A stretch of DNA of 64,000 nt from an uncultured Blautia sp. (GTDB lineage: Bacteria; Bacillota; Clostridia; Lachnospirales; Lachnospiraceae), in contig CAMNTH010000006.1 of NCBI GenBank assembly GCA_946557785.1, forward strand, positions 1-64,000, read 5' to 3'. This document shows, one piece after another, positions 28,071 to 37,539 of the stretch. Both the position numbers and the translations under genes were made by a program. The first letter of the stretch is position 1. Each line of letters opens with the position of its first letter. The notes under the pieces were generated by a model. That model had not been told where the DNA came from. It was given only the letters and a program-made list of their open reading frames with translations, and did not search any database.

Positions 28071-28076
28071 AGTTTA

Positions 28077-28734
28077 TTATTTCATTCCTATTCCTTTTTC
28101 TCTCCAACAGCAAATGCTTCCAGATAGCGTTGTACTGATCTGCTCATCTCTTTTGAAGTTTCTGCGGTAATAAGTATTTTCCTGAACGATATCTTCCAAT
28201 CGGCAGCGTTCCGGCTTAGGACGCATACTCTGTTGAGGTGTTGGATAGCCAAACACCAGCATACATGACGGAAATACGTATTCCGGCAGTTGGAGAATTT
28301 CACGATGTTCCTCGTATTGCTCCATTATATCACCGATATAACAAGATCCAATACCCAGGCTTTCAGCCGCCACTACAGCATTCTGCGCAGCAATAACTGC
28401 ATCTGTTACTGCAAGCATAAAGTCCCCCGCCCCGGGGGGGCCGAGGCTGTGCGTTGCCCTCCTCAAAGGCATCTACCCACTTCTGTACATCTGCACAGAA
28501 TATCAATACCATGGACGCCTTTGCAATAAAAGGCTGGTTATCACAGGTCACTGAAAGCCTCTCCTTTAGCTCCTGGTCAGTAATATCCAAAATCGTATAT
28601 AATTGCTGGTTGCCTGCCGTAGGCGCTGCCATGGCTGCCATCAGGATTTCCCGCTTATCTTCCGGTGAAATAGAACGCTTTTCGTAGGCACGCACGGATT
28701 TTCTATTGTGCAGGGATTGTATGATCTGATTCAT
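28077..28734 (-). pseudogene. Nitroreductase split by a frameshift in a C7 run
   Basis: The 5' frame (28734 to about 28430) encodes a nitroreductase N-terminus with the FMN-binding start HNRKSVRAYEKR and APTAGNQQ. The 3' frame (to 28077) continues with GDFMLAVTDAVIAAQNA, ESLGIGSCYIGDI and VFGYP. Frames switch in a seven-C run (minus strand) at about 28435-28441. Removing one C rejoins them into a normal protein of about 218 residues. The family reduces nitro compounds or flavins with NAD(P)H. Either the gene is inactivated or phase-variable, or the run carries a sequencing error. Everything outside the run looks intact. Confidence 0.85.
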
Positions 28735-28753
28735 TTATCTGATACCTCGTTTT

Positions 28754-28985
28754 TTATTTTAAGACTTCCAATAATTCTCCCGGTATATCCTCTCGGATGC
28801 ACTCTATAACAGCCTGTTCCACCGCCTGTTCCACCGCATCTTCCAGCGGCATTTCCTTGGCATAATCACGGACTCGTGCCGTATATTCAGCATTTACATA
28901 GACAGTTCTCCTGTCTTTTTATCGGAGACTGCCAACATCTCTTTTCTCCTGAAAACCTCCATGCTGTTTTTCAGATCTAAAGCAT
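28754..28985 (-). pseudogene. Remnant of an Rpn-type nuclease/transposase
   Basis: A minus-strand frame ending with TAA at 28754-28756 encodes about 50 residues: YVNAEYTARVRDYAKEMPLE, then a Glu/Ala/Val helix and IECIREDI. This resembles the C-terminal part of Rpn-family (PD-(D/E)XK) recombination-promoting nucleases. Upstream the frame is closed. A short frame (MEVFRRKEMLAVSDKK) follows in another register. No start or nuclease core is present. Family assignment is from memory of such tails. Confidence 0.4.
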
Positions 28986-29086
28986 GAGATTTCTCTGTCT
29001 GTCAAATGCCTTTCCGGCAGAAATGAAATGCTTTCTTAAATTCTAGCATAATCCCGCAAAATACTCCAGCAGAACATTTCGACTTA

Positions 29087-29506
29087 ATAGTAATGAATAC
29101 AATTGCTAACCCGAAATGGGTAAAAACTGTCAAAGGTAATAAAGACCATACAAAAGGTTCTAAATAGATTGGGGATTTATTCCGTCTTAGGCTTGTATGC
29201 GGCAGTTATATTCCTTGTAAAAAGATTCGCATTTTAAGAGAATACACAAGGTATCGTTATAAACCTGTTTCCTGCCGTTCCGGCGAAAAGAATAGATATA
29301 AAAATGCACTTACTGAGAAATACGAATCCCTCGTAAAATGTCGTGGTAAGAAAAGAACCATTATCGCCATAGCGTATGATTTTTACTGCTATGTACCAGA
29401 TGCTGTCTCTAACTTCCTCCATCCTACTACCGGCTGGAACATGCCCTCATGTGCCCAGATAGGCGTAAATATTACCCGACAAAAGCAGGGAAAATCCCTT
29501 GATTAA
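29087..29506 (+). pseudogene. Internally deleted IS110-family transposase
   Basis: The plus-strand frame begins inside a transposase (NPKWVKTVKGNKD, then an in-frame TAG, then IGDLFRL and CGSYIP, IRILREYTRYR), which matches the middle of IS110-type DEDD transposases. After KNRYKNALT it jumps to a C-terminal-like stretch (YESLVKCRGKKRTIIAIA). The N-terminal catalytic part and the central linker are missing. It is a dead fragment that marks past insertion activity on this side of the island. Confidence 0.65.
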
Positions 29507-29529
29507 AAAAAGGGAATTCTGACGTTTTT
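29487..29529. repeat. Copy 1 of an IS-end-like sequence
   Basis: AGGGAAAATCCCTTGAT followed by an A-rich stretch, AGGGAATT and ACG-n-TTTTTT. The same sequence, with about five differences, is found inverted at 32716-32759 directly after an IstB remnant. This is probably the end of an IS21-like element. Confidence 0.5.
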
Positions 29530-29532
29530 TAC

Positions 29533-29955
29533 TCAAATACTGCCTCTATCTTTCAATTCTTCTTCTGTCCAGTCCAAACTTTCGCAAATAACAAAAAGAG
29601 TATCTCCTGAAAGTATCTGAAGCTTAACTTGAATAAAATCAATCCCTTCTGTTAATTGATTAATATCATATTTTTCTTTATTTAACTCCAAAATATCTTG
29701 CAGATATTTCATTTGGCGCCCCTCATCTTCATGCCAAATCGCATAAATCCTGGCAGTTGGATACCAAAACTCACAGCTTTGCATTTCTGAAAAGACAACA
29801 TTATTAAAAACTAAATGTACTCTCTTGCTATAAAATCCATCAATACATGACATCTTTACTTGACGTTTTTCATAGTTATAATAATATCCTTCAAAAATGC
29901 CGTCATGCAAATACATTTTATCTAATTCATGCCTATTTCTATATACAAATCTCAT
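29533..29955 (-). CDS. Hypothetical protein, candidate Rhs-locus immunity protein
   Basis: A 140-residue soluble, acidic protein with no signal peptide or membrane segment. Many aromatic residues lie in its N-terminal half, and the C-terminus is LDWTEEELKD. GGGGGA precedes the ATG by about 9 nt. I do not recognise the family. It lies downstream of an Rhs tip and another small cytosolic protein in the same direction, the usual place for immunity genes or orphan immunity genes. That role rests on context only. Confidence 0.55.
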   Translation of the reverse strand: MRFVYRNRHELDKMYLHDGIFEGYYYNYEKRQVKMSCIDGFYSKRVHLVFNNVVFSEMQSCEFWYPTARIYAIWHEDEGRQMKYLQDILELNKEKYDINQLTEGIDFIQVKLQILSGDTLFVICESLDWTEEELKDRGSI

Positions 29956-30095
29956 AAATACGTTCCCCCATAATAATCTCTCAAAAAAAATTGATTATCC
30001 GCTAAAGCACAATATCTACCAGCACTTTGAATTTATTCTGCAAAAATTTATTTTAGAAATGGCATAACTCTTTGACTATTATATACTTCTGTCTT

Positions 30096-30620
30096 TCTAT
30101 TTCCAAAACTGCTCATATTGTTCCTTCATTAGGCTTCGATAATCCTGCGGTAACAACTCATGAAGTTCCTGGCCTGATTTCGGACAAATCAGCTTTGCAC
30201 CGTTTCCCAAACAGACTTATCCTTCGAAGATATGACCTATTTGCCTGTAACTTTTTCTCTTAGCACATAATCATTTTCCATCTTTCTGATCAAATTTAAT
30301 TACTTTATAAGAAATCCCTTGTTCCGCACCTTCACAGGCGTTTAAGTATTCTTCCATATACATATGTATTTATTCCCCTGCAGTCCCTATCATAGATTCC
30401 AAATAATATTCTTCTACTTTATCCGTAAAATCTTCCTTATTCTCTGATAAAATTCTCCTCGCCCTTTTTATGGAGGTCTGGTACCTGTTACGAGCCAAAC
30501 TGTACGGACATGTAACTGCATAATTCCTGATGTCCACGATGATGACTATTAAAATATTTCAGCAATTCTTCTGCTTCCTGTCTTTTTCCCGTTCATTAAT
30601 GAAGCTTTTAACATTTTTAC
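30096..30620 (-). pseudogene. Degenerate coding fragments
   Basis: Short minus-strand pieces with protein-like composition but no complete gene. One ends near 30102 (KLICPKSGQELHELLP). One ends near 30270 (EYLNACEGAEQGISYKVIKF). One ends near 30370 (RILSENKEDFTDKVEEYYLE, preceded by ARNRYQTSIKR). They lie between two intact candidate immunity genes and probably are decayed cassette genes. No family is assigned. Confidence 0.3.
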
Positions 30621-30634
30621 TAAAGGAAATCTTT

Positions 30635-31075
30635 TCACTCATCTGGTTGAAAAAAATCTTCATTTCCCATATATCCATTAATAGAACGCCATCGAAGTTT
30701 TGATGCGCAAATTAGGGTACCTTTATATTCATCAAAGTCCTTTTCGGACATTCCACCACAATCGCACCAATAAATACAATCATTTTTTAAAATCATTGTT
30801 GAGTCTAATATCTCGCAGGTATATTCCTCATTTGCCGGAAATAATTTTAAGTATTTTAGTCCCTGAAAGTCCATTTCTATCATGGAATCCTCTTCAAATT
30901 GGCGTTGTACAATAACTTTTAAAATTCTACAGTCGTTTATCGGATACATTGATAATTCTTCATCAATATACGCACCTGCCAAATATTTTAATTCTTTTAT
31001 ACAGCTATCATGAAAAAAACACATTCTTTCCATAAATCTTTTCATAGTATCCTGATCTATAATATCATTCCACAT
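30635..31075 (-). CDS. Candidate immunity protein downstream of an Rhs tip
   Basis: A 146-residue soluble acidic protein beginning MWNDIIDQD, with FHDSCIKELKYLAGAYIDEE, the core PINDCR, an IYWCDC motif and a C-terminal WRSINGY. An upstream TTG at 31090 is in frame, but GGAGG lies just before the ATG at 31075, so I use that start. From memory, related small proteins occur next to polymorphic toxins in Lachnospiraceae. It is the first intact gene after the Rhs tip at 31490-32260, which makes it the best partner for that toxin. The stretch 31076-31489 between them is unusually long for a toxin-immunity pair. Confidence 0.6.
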   Translation of the reverse strand: MWNDIIDQDTMKRFMERMCFFHDSCIKELKYLAGAYIDEELSMYPINDCRILKVIVQRQFEEDSMIEMDFQGLKYLKLFPANEEYTCEILDSTMILKNDCIYWCDCGGMSEKDFDEYKGTLICASKLRWRSINGYMGNEDFFQPDE

Positions 31076-31090
31076 AATTATTTCCTCCAA

Positions 31091-31489
31091 CTTTTTTGAA
31101 TAGTATCAAAATCTTCTGTTTATTGCCAAAGCCTTATAAGACCTTACTTTTATACCAACACTCACAAATATTACACAATACTTATTCTCTGTTATTCAAT
31201 ACCCTTTCCAGCAAAACTATTGGTTAATTAACTTATCTGTAAAGACATCCCATTCAGACACTGGTTTTTCGATGATTCTTACGGCAAAAATCTACGAGTG
31301 AACTTCACCGAGCCCCCCCCAAGAGGCCCCTTATGGATCTTAAGACAAGCCCCTGAGCCCTCGAGAGTTTATAAAAATCACTTTCTGCGTTTTCAAAGTT
31401 CAGTACATTTGAACCTGTTTTGGATTTATTTTTCATGGATTACCCGACACTATTATTTTTTATAAAAGACTCTGATATTCTTTAATACA
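31091..31489. other. Gene-free gap with a C8 run and a small palindrome
   Basis: No coding frame of note on either strand. It contains a run of eight C near 31312-31319 and the 11-bp palindrome GTGAACTTCAC at 31289-31299. It may be scar sequence from cassette loss. Confidence 0.35.
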
Positions 31490-32260
31490 TCATCCAAATA
31501 TCATTATTAGTCCTTTACTTGCCCCTCCACTAAGCGGACCCAAAAGGCAATCATCGGCAGCACCTATGCCTGTTATATCATCAGCTGCCAAAGCTCCTAA
31601 TTCAATAATACATATTGTAAATAATGCTGCACCCGCTATAGGTTCTACGCTAATTTCATATTTAGATGAAGGAGGTAAATGCTCCTTTCCTCTCTTCCCA
31701 TTTTCCCACTCATGGTTGTGTGGAAATGGTAAATTACCCGAATGATTATAGTCGCGGTCTCTTACAGCATTACCATCTGGTCCATACCATCGCTTTTGCT
31801 TTGGGGGTCCGTCAGGGTTAGGCAACACTTGGCTAGATCCTGGTACTCCTGCTTTTGGCAAACTAATCTTTTGAACAGCATGGGAAGCTCCTTTTGTAAT
31901 CGGTAAAACAACTGTCGCAACAGAAATAACTGCTTTGCTTATTGCCCTAACCCATTTACGCCAATTTCCATTTAGATCTTTCATGACCACTGGATTATTA
32001 AAACAATAAGAAAATAAATTATACCCTCTTATCGCTCCACCAATTCTTGACACTCGGTTATCTGAACTAATAAACCTTCTCATCTCCGGATCATAGTATC
32101 TGCTCTTGAGGCAGTACATCCCTGTCTCGCTGTCGTAGTAGTAGCCTCTGTAGCGGAACGAATTCCTCTTTCCAAGGGTTTCAGCCATGTCTCCGGTGAT
32201 GCTGACCACCTTGCCCCAGCTGTCATAGGTTGCCGTCTTATTTAATACCTGGCTGTCTGC
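31490..32260 (-). pseudogene. Orphan Rhs C-terminal tip with toxin domain
   Basis: The frame opens right after the endolysin stop and reads a shortened Rhs core: QVLNKT joined to YDSWGKV, then ITGDMAETLGKRN, RYRGYYYD-ETGMY and YYDPEMRRFIS, ending in the tip boundary FNNPVVMKDLNGNW. The tip follows: a linker, then a polar segment with GPDGNAVRDRDYNHSGN and FPHNHEWENG. Its His/Asp/Asn-rich pattern suggests a metal-dependent nuclease of the kind found in other Rhs tips. A hydrophobic tail (AGAALFTICIIELGALAADD) ends with FG. There is no proper start or N-terminus. GTG at 32209 is the first in-frame alternative start. It is a displaced tip, expressed only if recombined onto a full Rhs gene. Confidence 0.75.
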
Positions 32261-32261
32261 A

Positions 32262-32705
32262 TCATTTTAAAAGTCTGCTCCATGTTTCCTTTCCTATAAT
32301 TCCGTCTGCGTCTAATCCCTGCGCCTTCTGGAAACGGCGGATTGCAGTTCCCATGCTGTCTCCAAAAACGGCATCAATATTTCCCTGATAGGATGTTCCG
32401 TAATCGATCAGACAGTATCCCTGTATGTTAGAGTCCGAAACTGCATAATCCTTGCTTTTTACGGTTCCGCCGCTGCTGTCCCCATATAAGGCTGAGGTAT
32501 TTCCCTCATTGGTGTAGATCCTTCCGTTTCGAATGCCTGTTACTCTTCCGATATGGGAATGTTTAAATATCACCAGACAGCCGGGCTTCGGTGTATCCGA
32601 CGTACGACCATTCCAGGCAAATGCATGGTAGATACTGAAGCAGTTGTATCCCTGGTAATTGCTCCGGCCCATGCAGAAATGTGACAGTTGTTTTTTGTCA
32701 AGCAC
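32262..32705 (-). pseudogene. Truncated CHAP/peptidoglycan-binding endolysin, copy 1
   Basis: About 147 residues. It enters a CHAP domain late (SHFCMGRSNYQGYNCFSIYH) and keeps the histidine segment FKHSHIGRVTG. It then jumps to a C-terminal peptidoglycan-binding repeat (GNIDAVFGDSMGTAIRRFQ, LDADGIIGKETWSRLLK). The catalytic cysteine segment and the middle domain present in the copy at 35920-36920 are missing. The 5' part is replaced by an IS21-like end. It is probably inactive. The stop is followed at once by Rhs core sequence, as in the other copy. Confidence 0.8.
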
Positions 32706-32715
32706 TTTTCCCTGA

Positions 32716-32759
32716 AAAAAGCGTTAAAATTCCCTGTTTTCATCAAGGGATTTTCCCTA
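32716..32759. repeat. Copy 2 of the IS-end-like sequence, inverted
   Basis: Minus-strand AGGGAAAATCCCTTGAT-GAAAACAGGGAATT closely matches 29487-29529. It lies just after the IstB remnant stop, so it is probably the right end of an IS21-like element. Confidence 0.5.
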
Positions 32760-32776
32760 TTTTCAGCGGGTACTGT

Positions 32777-32995
32777 TTACGCATCCCGGCGCATGAGGGC
32801 GTGTTCCATCCGGTAACTTTTTCCTTCGAAAATCAGCAGATGTCCATGGTGGACAAGGCGGTCAATCATCCCTCCTGTGATCCAGTCAATTGCCATAAAA
32901 ATGACCAGCGTCTGCAGCGCCATATCCCATCCTCCAAAGAGCTCCGCTATAGCGCTGCCTATCAGGGCTGTTATTGTTAAAATCTTGTATTTCAT
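32777..32995 (-). pseudogene. Holin N-terminus fused to an IstB C-terminal remnant
   Basis: The first 42 residues are nearly identical to the intact holin at 36921-37346 (differing at Ile/Val in FMA-x-DW). After DWITGG the sequence switches to MIDRLVHHGHLLIFEGKSYR. This is the typical end of IstB, the ATPase helper of IS21 elements. An IS21-like insertion followed by deletion explains the join and the missing endolysin 5' end. The fused product would have only one membrane segment and is unlikely to work as a holin. Confidence 0.75.
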
Positions 32996-33042
32996 AAATT
33001 TTCATCTCCATTTCATTTCATATTTTTTCTAAAAAAGGGTAC

Positions 33043-33076
33043 AAAAAAGGAAGCGGCCGGTGTAGAACCGCTCCCC
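33043..33076 (-). terminator. Terminator upstream of holin copy 1
   Basis: GGGAGCGG / CCGCTTCC arms (33049-33056 and 33068-33075) are followed by T6 on the minus strand. It ends transcription from the upstream candidate immunity gene. The same hairpin precedes the second holin at 37392-37424, so it belongs to the duplicated module. Confidence 0.75.
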
Positions 33077-33212
33077 TTTAATGTTTCATAGTATTTCTAA
33101 TATCGCATTCTGCTGAAAATCTAATATATATATCGCTACCAAATTTTTTATATTCTTTACAGAGAAAAGACTACCAGACTAGCAAAATGTCCTGCTGCCC
33201 AGAGCAAGGCAG

Positions 33213-33776
33213 TCATTCGGACTTGTTCCGTTTATATCTTTCCGCATATTGTTTCCGCCCTTCTCTTACTCTTTTTCGCATAGCCAACATATTATCATAG
33301 CATTCTCTTTCTTCTAGTACTTTTCCTTTTTTAACTGTCACATTCCATTCCTCTAATTGTTGAAGTATTCTCTGTTTTTCTTTTTCATTATTAAAGATAA
33401 TATAAAAACAATTCAAAAAATCAAATGAATACTTGATTTTCTTGCTAAAATCTCTTTCTTTTTTCCCTACTAATGGTTTTGATGAAAAATATATTCCTTC
33501 CAGACTCATTCTTGGCAACATTATAATATCGTGGCAAATAATTGCCATATCCTCCCATTTATATGTCTTTTTCCAAAAGAGCCACCTAACAGTACACTTT
33601 TCTTTCTCCATTGTAAGTATTCTTAATTCTGGAAATATTGCAACAACCGTATAAAAAAAACAAATACCAACTGATATAATTGTCCATATATCAGATCCTT
33701 TTACCATAGTTGGTAAAAACCAAACTGCAATTACCACCGGTAAATAAGCATATAAGAGCTTTGATTTAATTTTCAT
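33213..33776 (-). CDS. Small membrane protein, candidate immunity protein
   Basis: About 187 residues. Two N-terminal hydrophobic segments (about 8-26 and 32-50) are followed by a soluble domain with YKWEDM, the segment LEGIYFSSKP and a Lys/Arg-rich C-terminus. This looks like a membrane-anchored PH-like domain, but I cannot name the family. GGA lies right against an upstream ATG at 33785, so the ATG at 33776 is the better start. It is the only gene after the Rhs tip ending at 33893 and so is that tip's likely immunity protein. Confidence 0.6.
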   Translation of the reverse strand: MKIKSKLLYAYLPVVIAVWFLPTMVKGSDIWTIISVGICFFYTVVAIFPELRILTMEKEKCTVRWLFWKKTYKWEDMAIICHDIIMLPRMSLEGIYFSSKPLVGKKERDFSKKIKYSFDFLNCFYIIFNNEKEKQRILQQLEEWNVTVKKGKVLEERECYDNMLAMRKRVREGRKQYAERYKRNKSE

Positions 33777-33892
33777 CAGGCACATTCCTTTCTATCTCCT
33801 GTCATATTTGTCAATAAAATATGACAGGAGATTTTTAGACCCCTTTGGCATCTTTTAAATTACTATTGCCTATATATTCCCTAAGACTTTTA

Positions 33893-35652
33893 TTAACAAT
33901 ACATTTTAAATGGAATCCCTGAGTCTGATAAATACAGCTTATAATGTGATGCTTTTCCAGTTTTTCCATTGTATATAACTCCGCCCCCGATACATCTATA
34001 TCCGGTCGGCTTATAAATATGAAGAGTTTTATCATAAGCTGGTTTCCTCTTGGAAATACCTGAGCCCACTGCTGAAGAAACAAGATTTCCACCTGTTCCA
34101 AACGTTGCTCCGAAGCAGGCACCTACGCCGTTGCCTAATGATTCTCCCATAGCAATAGCCCCTAAATTCCCTATGCAAGTCGTCCCCCAAAAGGAGGCCG
34201 CACCACTTGAAAAAACCTCCAATGTAGTTCCTCCATTATTTTTTGCAGTAGCCCCTGCATGCAGCCCACTAATTGCACCACCAATATATGGAGCATAAGG
34301 CAACACTGCCGATAAAGATGACACAGCACCAGAAATAGCCGCAACAGCCATATCTGTACCTGTATAAGACTGCCCTGTAACTTTTGCAGCAATGCCGCAT
34401 GACACAACATTTACCACTGCACCTACTGCTGCCGAAATTAATACCGAGCCTACTTTACCTACTGCAAAGCTTACCAACGCTGTTGTAACCCAGAACTTCC
34501 CAATAATGTCCGTTCTCGTCAACGGATTGTTATCACAATATACATACAAGTTCTTTTCTTTCTGCAATCGTGGAGAAACCGCCAAGATTACCATCTCATC
34601 CGCACTAATAAACCGTCTCAGCTCCGGATCATAGTATCTGTTCTTGAGGTAGTACATCCCTGTCTCGGTATCGTAGTAGTAGCCTCTGTAACGGAACGGA
34701 TTCCTCTTTCCAAGGGTCTCGGCCATGTCTCCGGTGATATCCTCTACCTTGCCCCAACTGTCGTAAGTATATCTTACCACCTCATTTCCCTTGGAGTCAA
34801 TCATTGCGATGATATCATTCTGGACATTCCGGACGTAGGTGTAGAATACACTGTCATAGGTTACCGCTATCACATTTCCGGCGGAGTCGTAGCGGTACCA
34901 CAGGTTCTTTTCGGTCCCGGTACGTTCGGATACCAGCAGGTCCCCGGCCATGCGGAACTGGGTGGTCACCCCGTCCACAACCTTTTTCGTACGGTTTCCT
35001 GTGTGGTCGTAGAAATACTGGATCTTCTTTCCATTATCTACGGCTGACAGCTTACGGCCCTGGGTCCAGGTATATTTTACCGCACCTTTGGTGAGCATGT
35101 TGCCGATGGCATCATAGGTCATGGATGTCCCGCCCCAGGACAGGAGTTTGTATAGGTGTAGGTATTTTTTACAGTTTTTTTCGTTCCCCCCTGGGTCACA
35201 TCCTGGGAGACAGATTTCAGGCGGTTGGCAGTGTCATACTCATAAGTGAGCCTGCTGCCCCAGGCATCCGTCATGGAAGCCAGCAGATCCTTATTGGTAT
35301 CCCAGGTATACTGCACCTTCTGGTTCCTGGAATCTGTCACAGATGCCACATGGTTTTTGTCGCTTGTCATGGTCCGTCTCACCCAGGTGCCTGCACTCTC
35401 GTTTCCCGGCTCCACACAGGCGCTCTCCGTGATATTCCCGGCGCTGTCATATCCCATACGGTAGACCAGCCCCTGGGCGGAGGTGCCCTTGGTCACATTG
35501 TGCTTATTGTCATATTCGTAAGTAAACTTCTTCCCTTTGGCATGTGAGATGCCTGTCATATCGTTGCTGCTGTTATACTCAAATTCTATGGCTGTCTTTT
35601 GGGCATCCACCACGGATATCAGGTTATTAGATTCCAGGGAGAAAAAAACCAA
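33893..35652 (-). pseudogene. Rhs copy 2, internally deleted and frameshifted
   Basis: The 5' frame (35652-35119) carries YD repeats from SVVDAQKTA on, then breaks after NTYTYT. The 3' frame (35122-33893, 409 residues) resumes at MTYDAIGNML and runs through the Rhs core to YYDPELRRFIS. Both blocks look essentially identical to 42.23-42.77 and 43.71-44.19 kb of copy 1. About 940 bp between them is missing, and TTGT at the junction could be microhomology. The tip is new: a Gly/Ala/Ser-rich hydrophobic stretch of about 150 residues, then KRKPAYDKTLHIYKPTGYR and a C-terminal FKMYC. Its toxin class is not recognisable. The 3' frame could still be translated on its own. Confidence 0.8.
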
Positions 35653-35699
35653 AGTTTTCTGAATAAATTAATTTGCCTGAGACTGGAGCAAACAGCGTG

Positions 35700-35900
35700 A
35701 CATTCTATACATAGTAGTAGTCTCCGTAGTGGAACAGTTTCCTTTTCCCGAGGGGTTCGGCCATGCTTCCGGTAATCTCTACTTTACCCCAGCTGTCATA
35801 AGTATATTCTATTGCCTCATGCAACCAGGGCGTCGATATCGTTCTGGGCATTCCGGGCATAGATATAAAATGACGGCATGCACATTTTCAGAAATATCTG
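35700..35900 (-). pseudogene. Rhs core fragment
   Basis: Minus-strand sequence reads SFYIYARNAQNDIDALVA, then after a frame break IEYTYDSWGKV-ITGSMAEPLGKRK and a stop after YYYV. It is a diverged version of the core segment found in the full Rhs gene. It lies between endolysin copy 2 and Rhs copy 2, so this lysin too is followed directly by Rhs sequence. Confidence 0.65.
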
Positions 35901-35919
35901 ATGGCACTGGCAGTCTGCA

Positions 35920-36920
35920 TCATTTTAAAAGCCTGCTCCATGTTTCCTTTCCTATAATTCCATCTGCGTCTAATCCCTGCGCCTTCTGGAAACGGCGGAC
36001 TGCGGTTTCCATGCTGTCTCCAAAAACAGCATCCATATTTCCCCGATAAAGCCCTTTCGCCGCAAGGATTCCTTCCGCTATGGCCGGAAGGGTGCCTGTA
36101 CTCCCGTTTTTTATGATTGCCCTGGAAGCTGCTTCCCGGCATTTTTCTCCGAATGCAGTGTCTCCCGGGGTAAGGCTGCAACCATAAAGGCGGTTCAGGA
36201 TATCCTTCCATACGGTAAGGGACGCGTTTCTGGTCTTTTCACCGTAAACGCCGTCTTCTTCCAAACAGCCGCCGCAACATTGACGCAATAATTTAGGGTA
36301 CCATGTGTTCAGCCAGCGCTGGTAAGACTCTACACGGTCTTTGGCTGTATCCTGCTTTTTGCCTGCTTCCATATCAGGGTTCGAAGAAGTCCCTGCATCT
36401 CCTGTACTTCCGGAATCTCCGTAATCGATCAGGCAGTATCCCTGTATGTTAGAGTCGGAAACTGCATAATCCTTGTTTTTTACGGTTCCCCCATTGCTGT
36501 CCCCGTATAAGGCTGAGGTATTTCCCTCATTGGTGTAGATCCTTCCGTTTCGAATGCCTGTTACTCTTCCGATATGGGAATGTTTAAATATTACCAGACA
36601 GCCGGGCTCCGGCTTTTCCGATGTATGTCCCTTATCGGCAAATGCATGGTAGATGCTGGTAATTGCTCCGGCTCATGCAGAAATGTGACAGTGCCGTATC
36701 CACTCCAAAAACCTTTGCCTCCAGCCAGAACTGGTAGGTGGCACACCAGGGCTGCCCCTGGCAGCCCCATGAGCCCCCAACTGCTGACATCACGGGAATA
36801 CTTTGTATAATTCCGGTAACCTGCATTTGCGCGGAAATCATCCAACAGATATGCACTCTGTTTTTCCTGGTAGCCAATCTGGCTCTGCGCAAGGTTTAAT
36901 AATTCCTTTAAAATTCCCAT
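35920..36920 (-). pseudogene. CHAP/peptidoglycan-binding endolysin, copy 2, two frameshifts
   Basis: The start (MGILKELLNLAQSQIGYQEK) is normal and abuts the holin stop. A surplus G in a G5 run near 36784 shifts the frame just before the catalytic segment GQPWCATYQFW. A second shift near 36660, a deletion of about 17 nt relative to copy 1, precedes the histidine segment FKHSHIGRVTG. The remainder reads through a middle domain with helices and CGGCLEEDGVYGEKT to a peptidoglycan-binding repeat ending WSRLLK. The undamaged form would be an amidase or peptidase of about 330 residues with a CHAP cysteine-histidine pair. It acts with the adjacent holin in phage-type lysis. Confidence 0.8.
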
Positions 36921-37346
36921 TTATTTCACCCCGCTTTCCGCATTTGTTTTTAAAATATCAATGCCTTTCTTAATGCAGGGAGGCATGGGCAGGCCCATAA
37001 GCCCGGCATTTTCTGCAATGGACAACGCCTCATTGGCGATAAACCCAATACAGACTGCATCGCGGAGGTAATCCGTATACATCAGGGCATCCAGCCGTGC
37101 CGCAACTAACACATAAAACAGTGTCATGGCTTTCCTGCAGAGCCCTTTCCATCCGGCATGGCTTTCCATGGCGCCGTTTGTGGATTTTGGGCTTTTCCCA
37201 AACACTCCCGGGAGGAGGATCCCCCCTGTGATCCAGTCAACTGCCATAAAAATGACCAGCGTCTGCAGCGCCATATCCCATCCCCCAAACAGTTCCGCTA
37301 TGGCGCTTCCTATCAGGGCTGTTATTGTTAAAATCTTGTATTTCAT
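36921..37346 (-). CDS. Phage-type holin (toxin secretion/phage lysis family)
   Basis: A 141-residue membrane protein. MKYKILTITALIGSAIAELFG is followed by a second hydrophobic segment (TLVIFMAVDWITGG), a short polar loop with KSPKSTNGAMES, and a third segment (TLFYVLVAARLDALMY). The C-terminal part has GFIANEALSIAENAGLMGLP. This matches the small holins of the phage_holin_4_1/TcdE-like family. It directly precedes an endolysin gene, the classical lysis pair, but there are no phage structural genes nearby. The surroundings are Rhs toxin genes, so a role in toxin release is possible but unproven. Confidence 0.85.
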   Translation of the reverse strand: MKYKILTITALIGSAIAELFGGWDMALQTLVIFMAVDWITGGILLPGVFGKSPKSTNGAMESHAGWKGLCRKAMTLFYVLVAARLDALMYTDYLRDAVCIGFIANEALSIAENAGLMGLPMPPCIKKGIDILKTNAESGVK

Positions 37347-37391
37347 AAACTTTCATCTCCATTTCTTGTCATATTTTTTAAAAAAGGGTGC

Positions 37392-37424
37392 AAAAAAGGA
37401 AGCGGCCGGTGTAGAACCGCTCCC
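37392..37424 (-). terminator. Terminator upstream of holin copy 2
   Basis: Arms 37398-37405 and 37417-37424 with T6 (minus strand) match the hairpin before holin copy 1. About 90 bp around it are duplicated with the module. Confidence 0.75.
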
Positions 37425-37539
37425 CTTTATGCCTAAATTCATTTAAAGCTTGGTGCTCCTCTTAACTTTTCATAACGATACCCGGCAATTAAGAATCATA
37501 TAGATCAGTTTACTTATAAATACCCGCCCTCTTGTCCTT

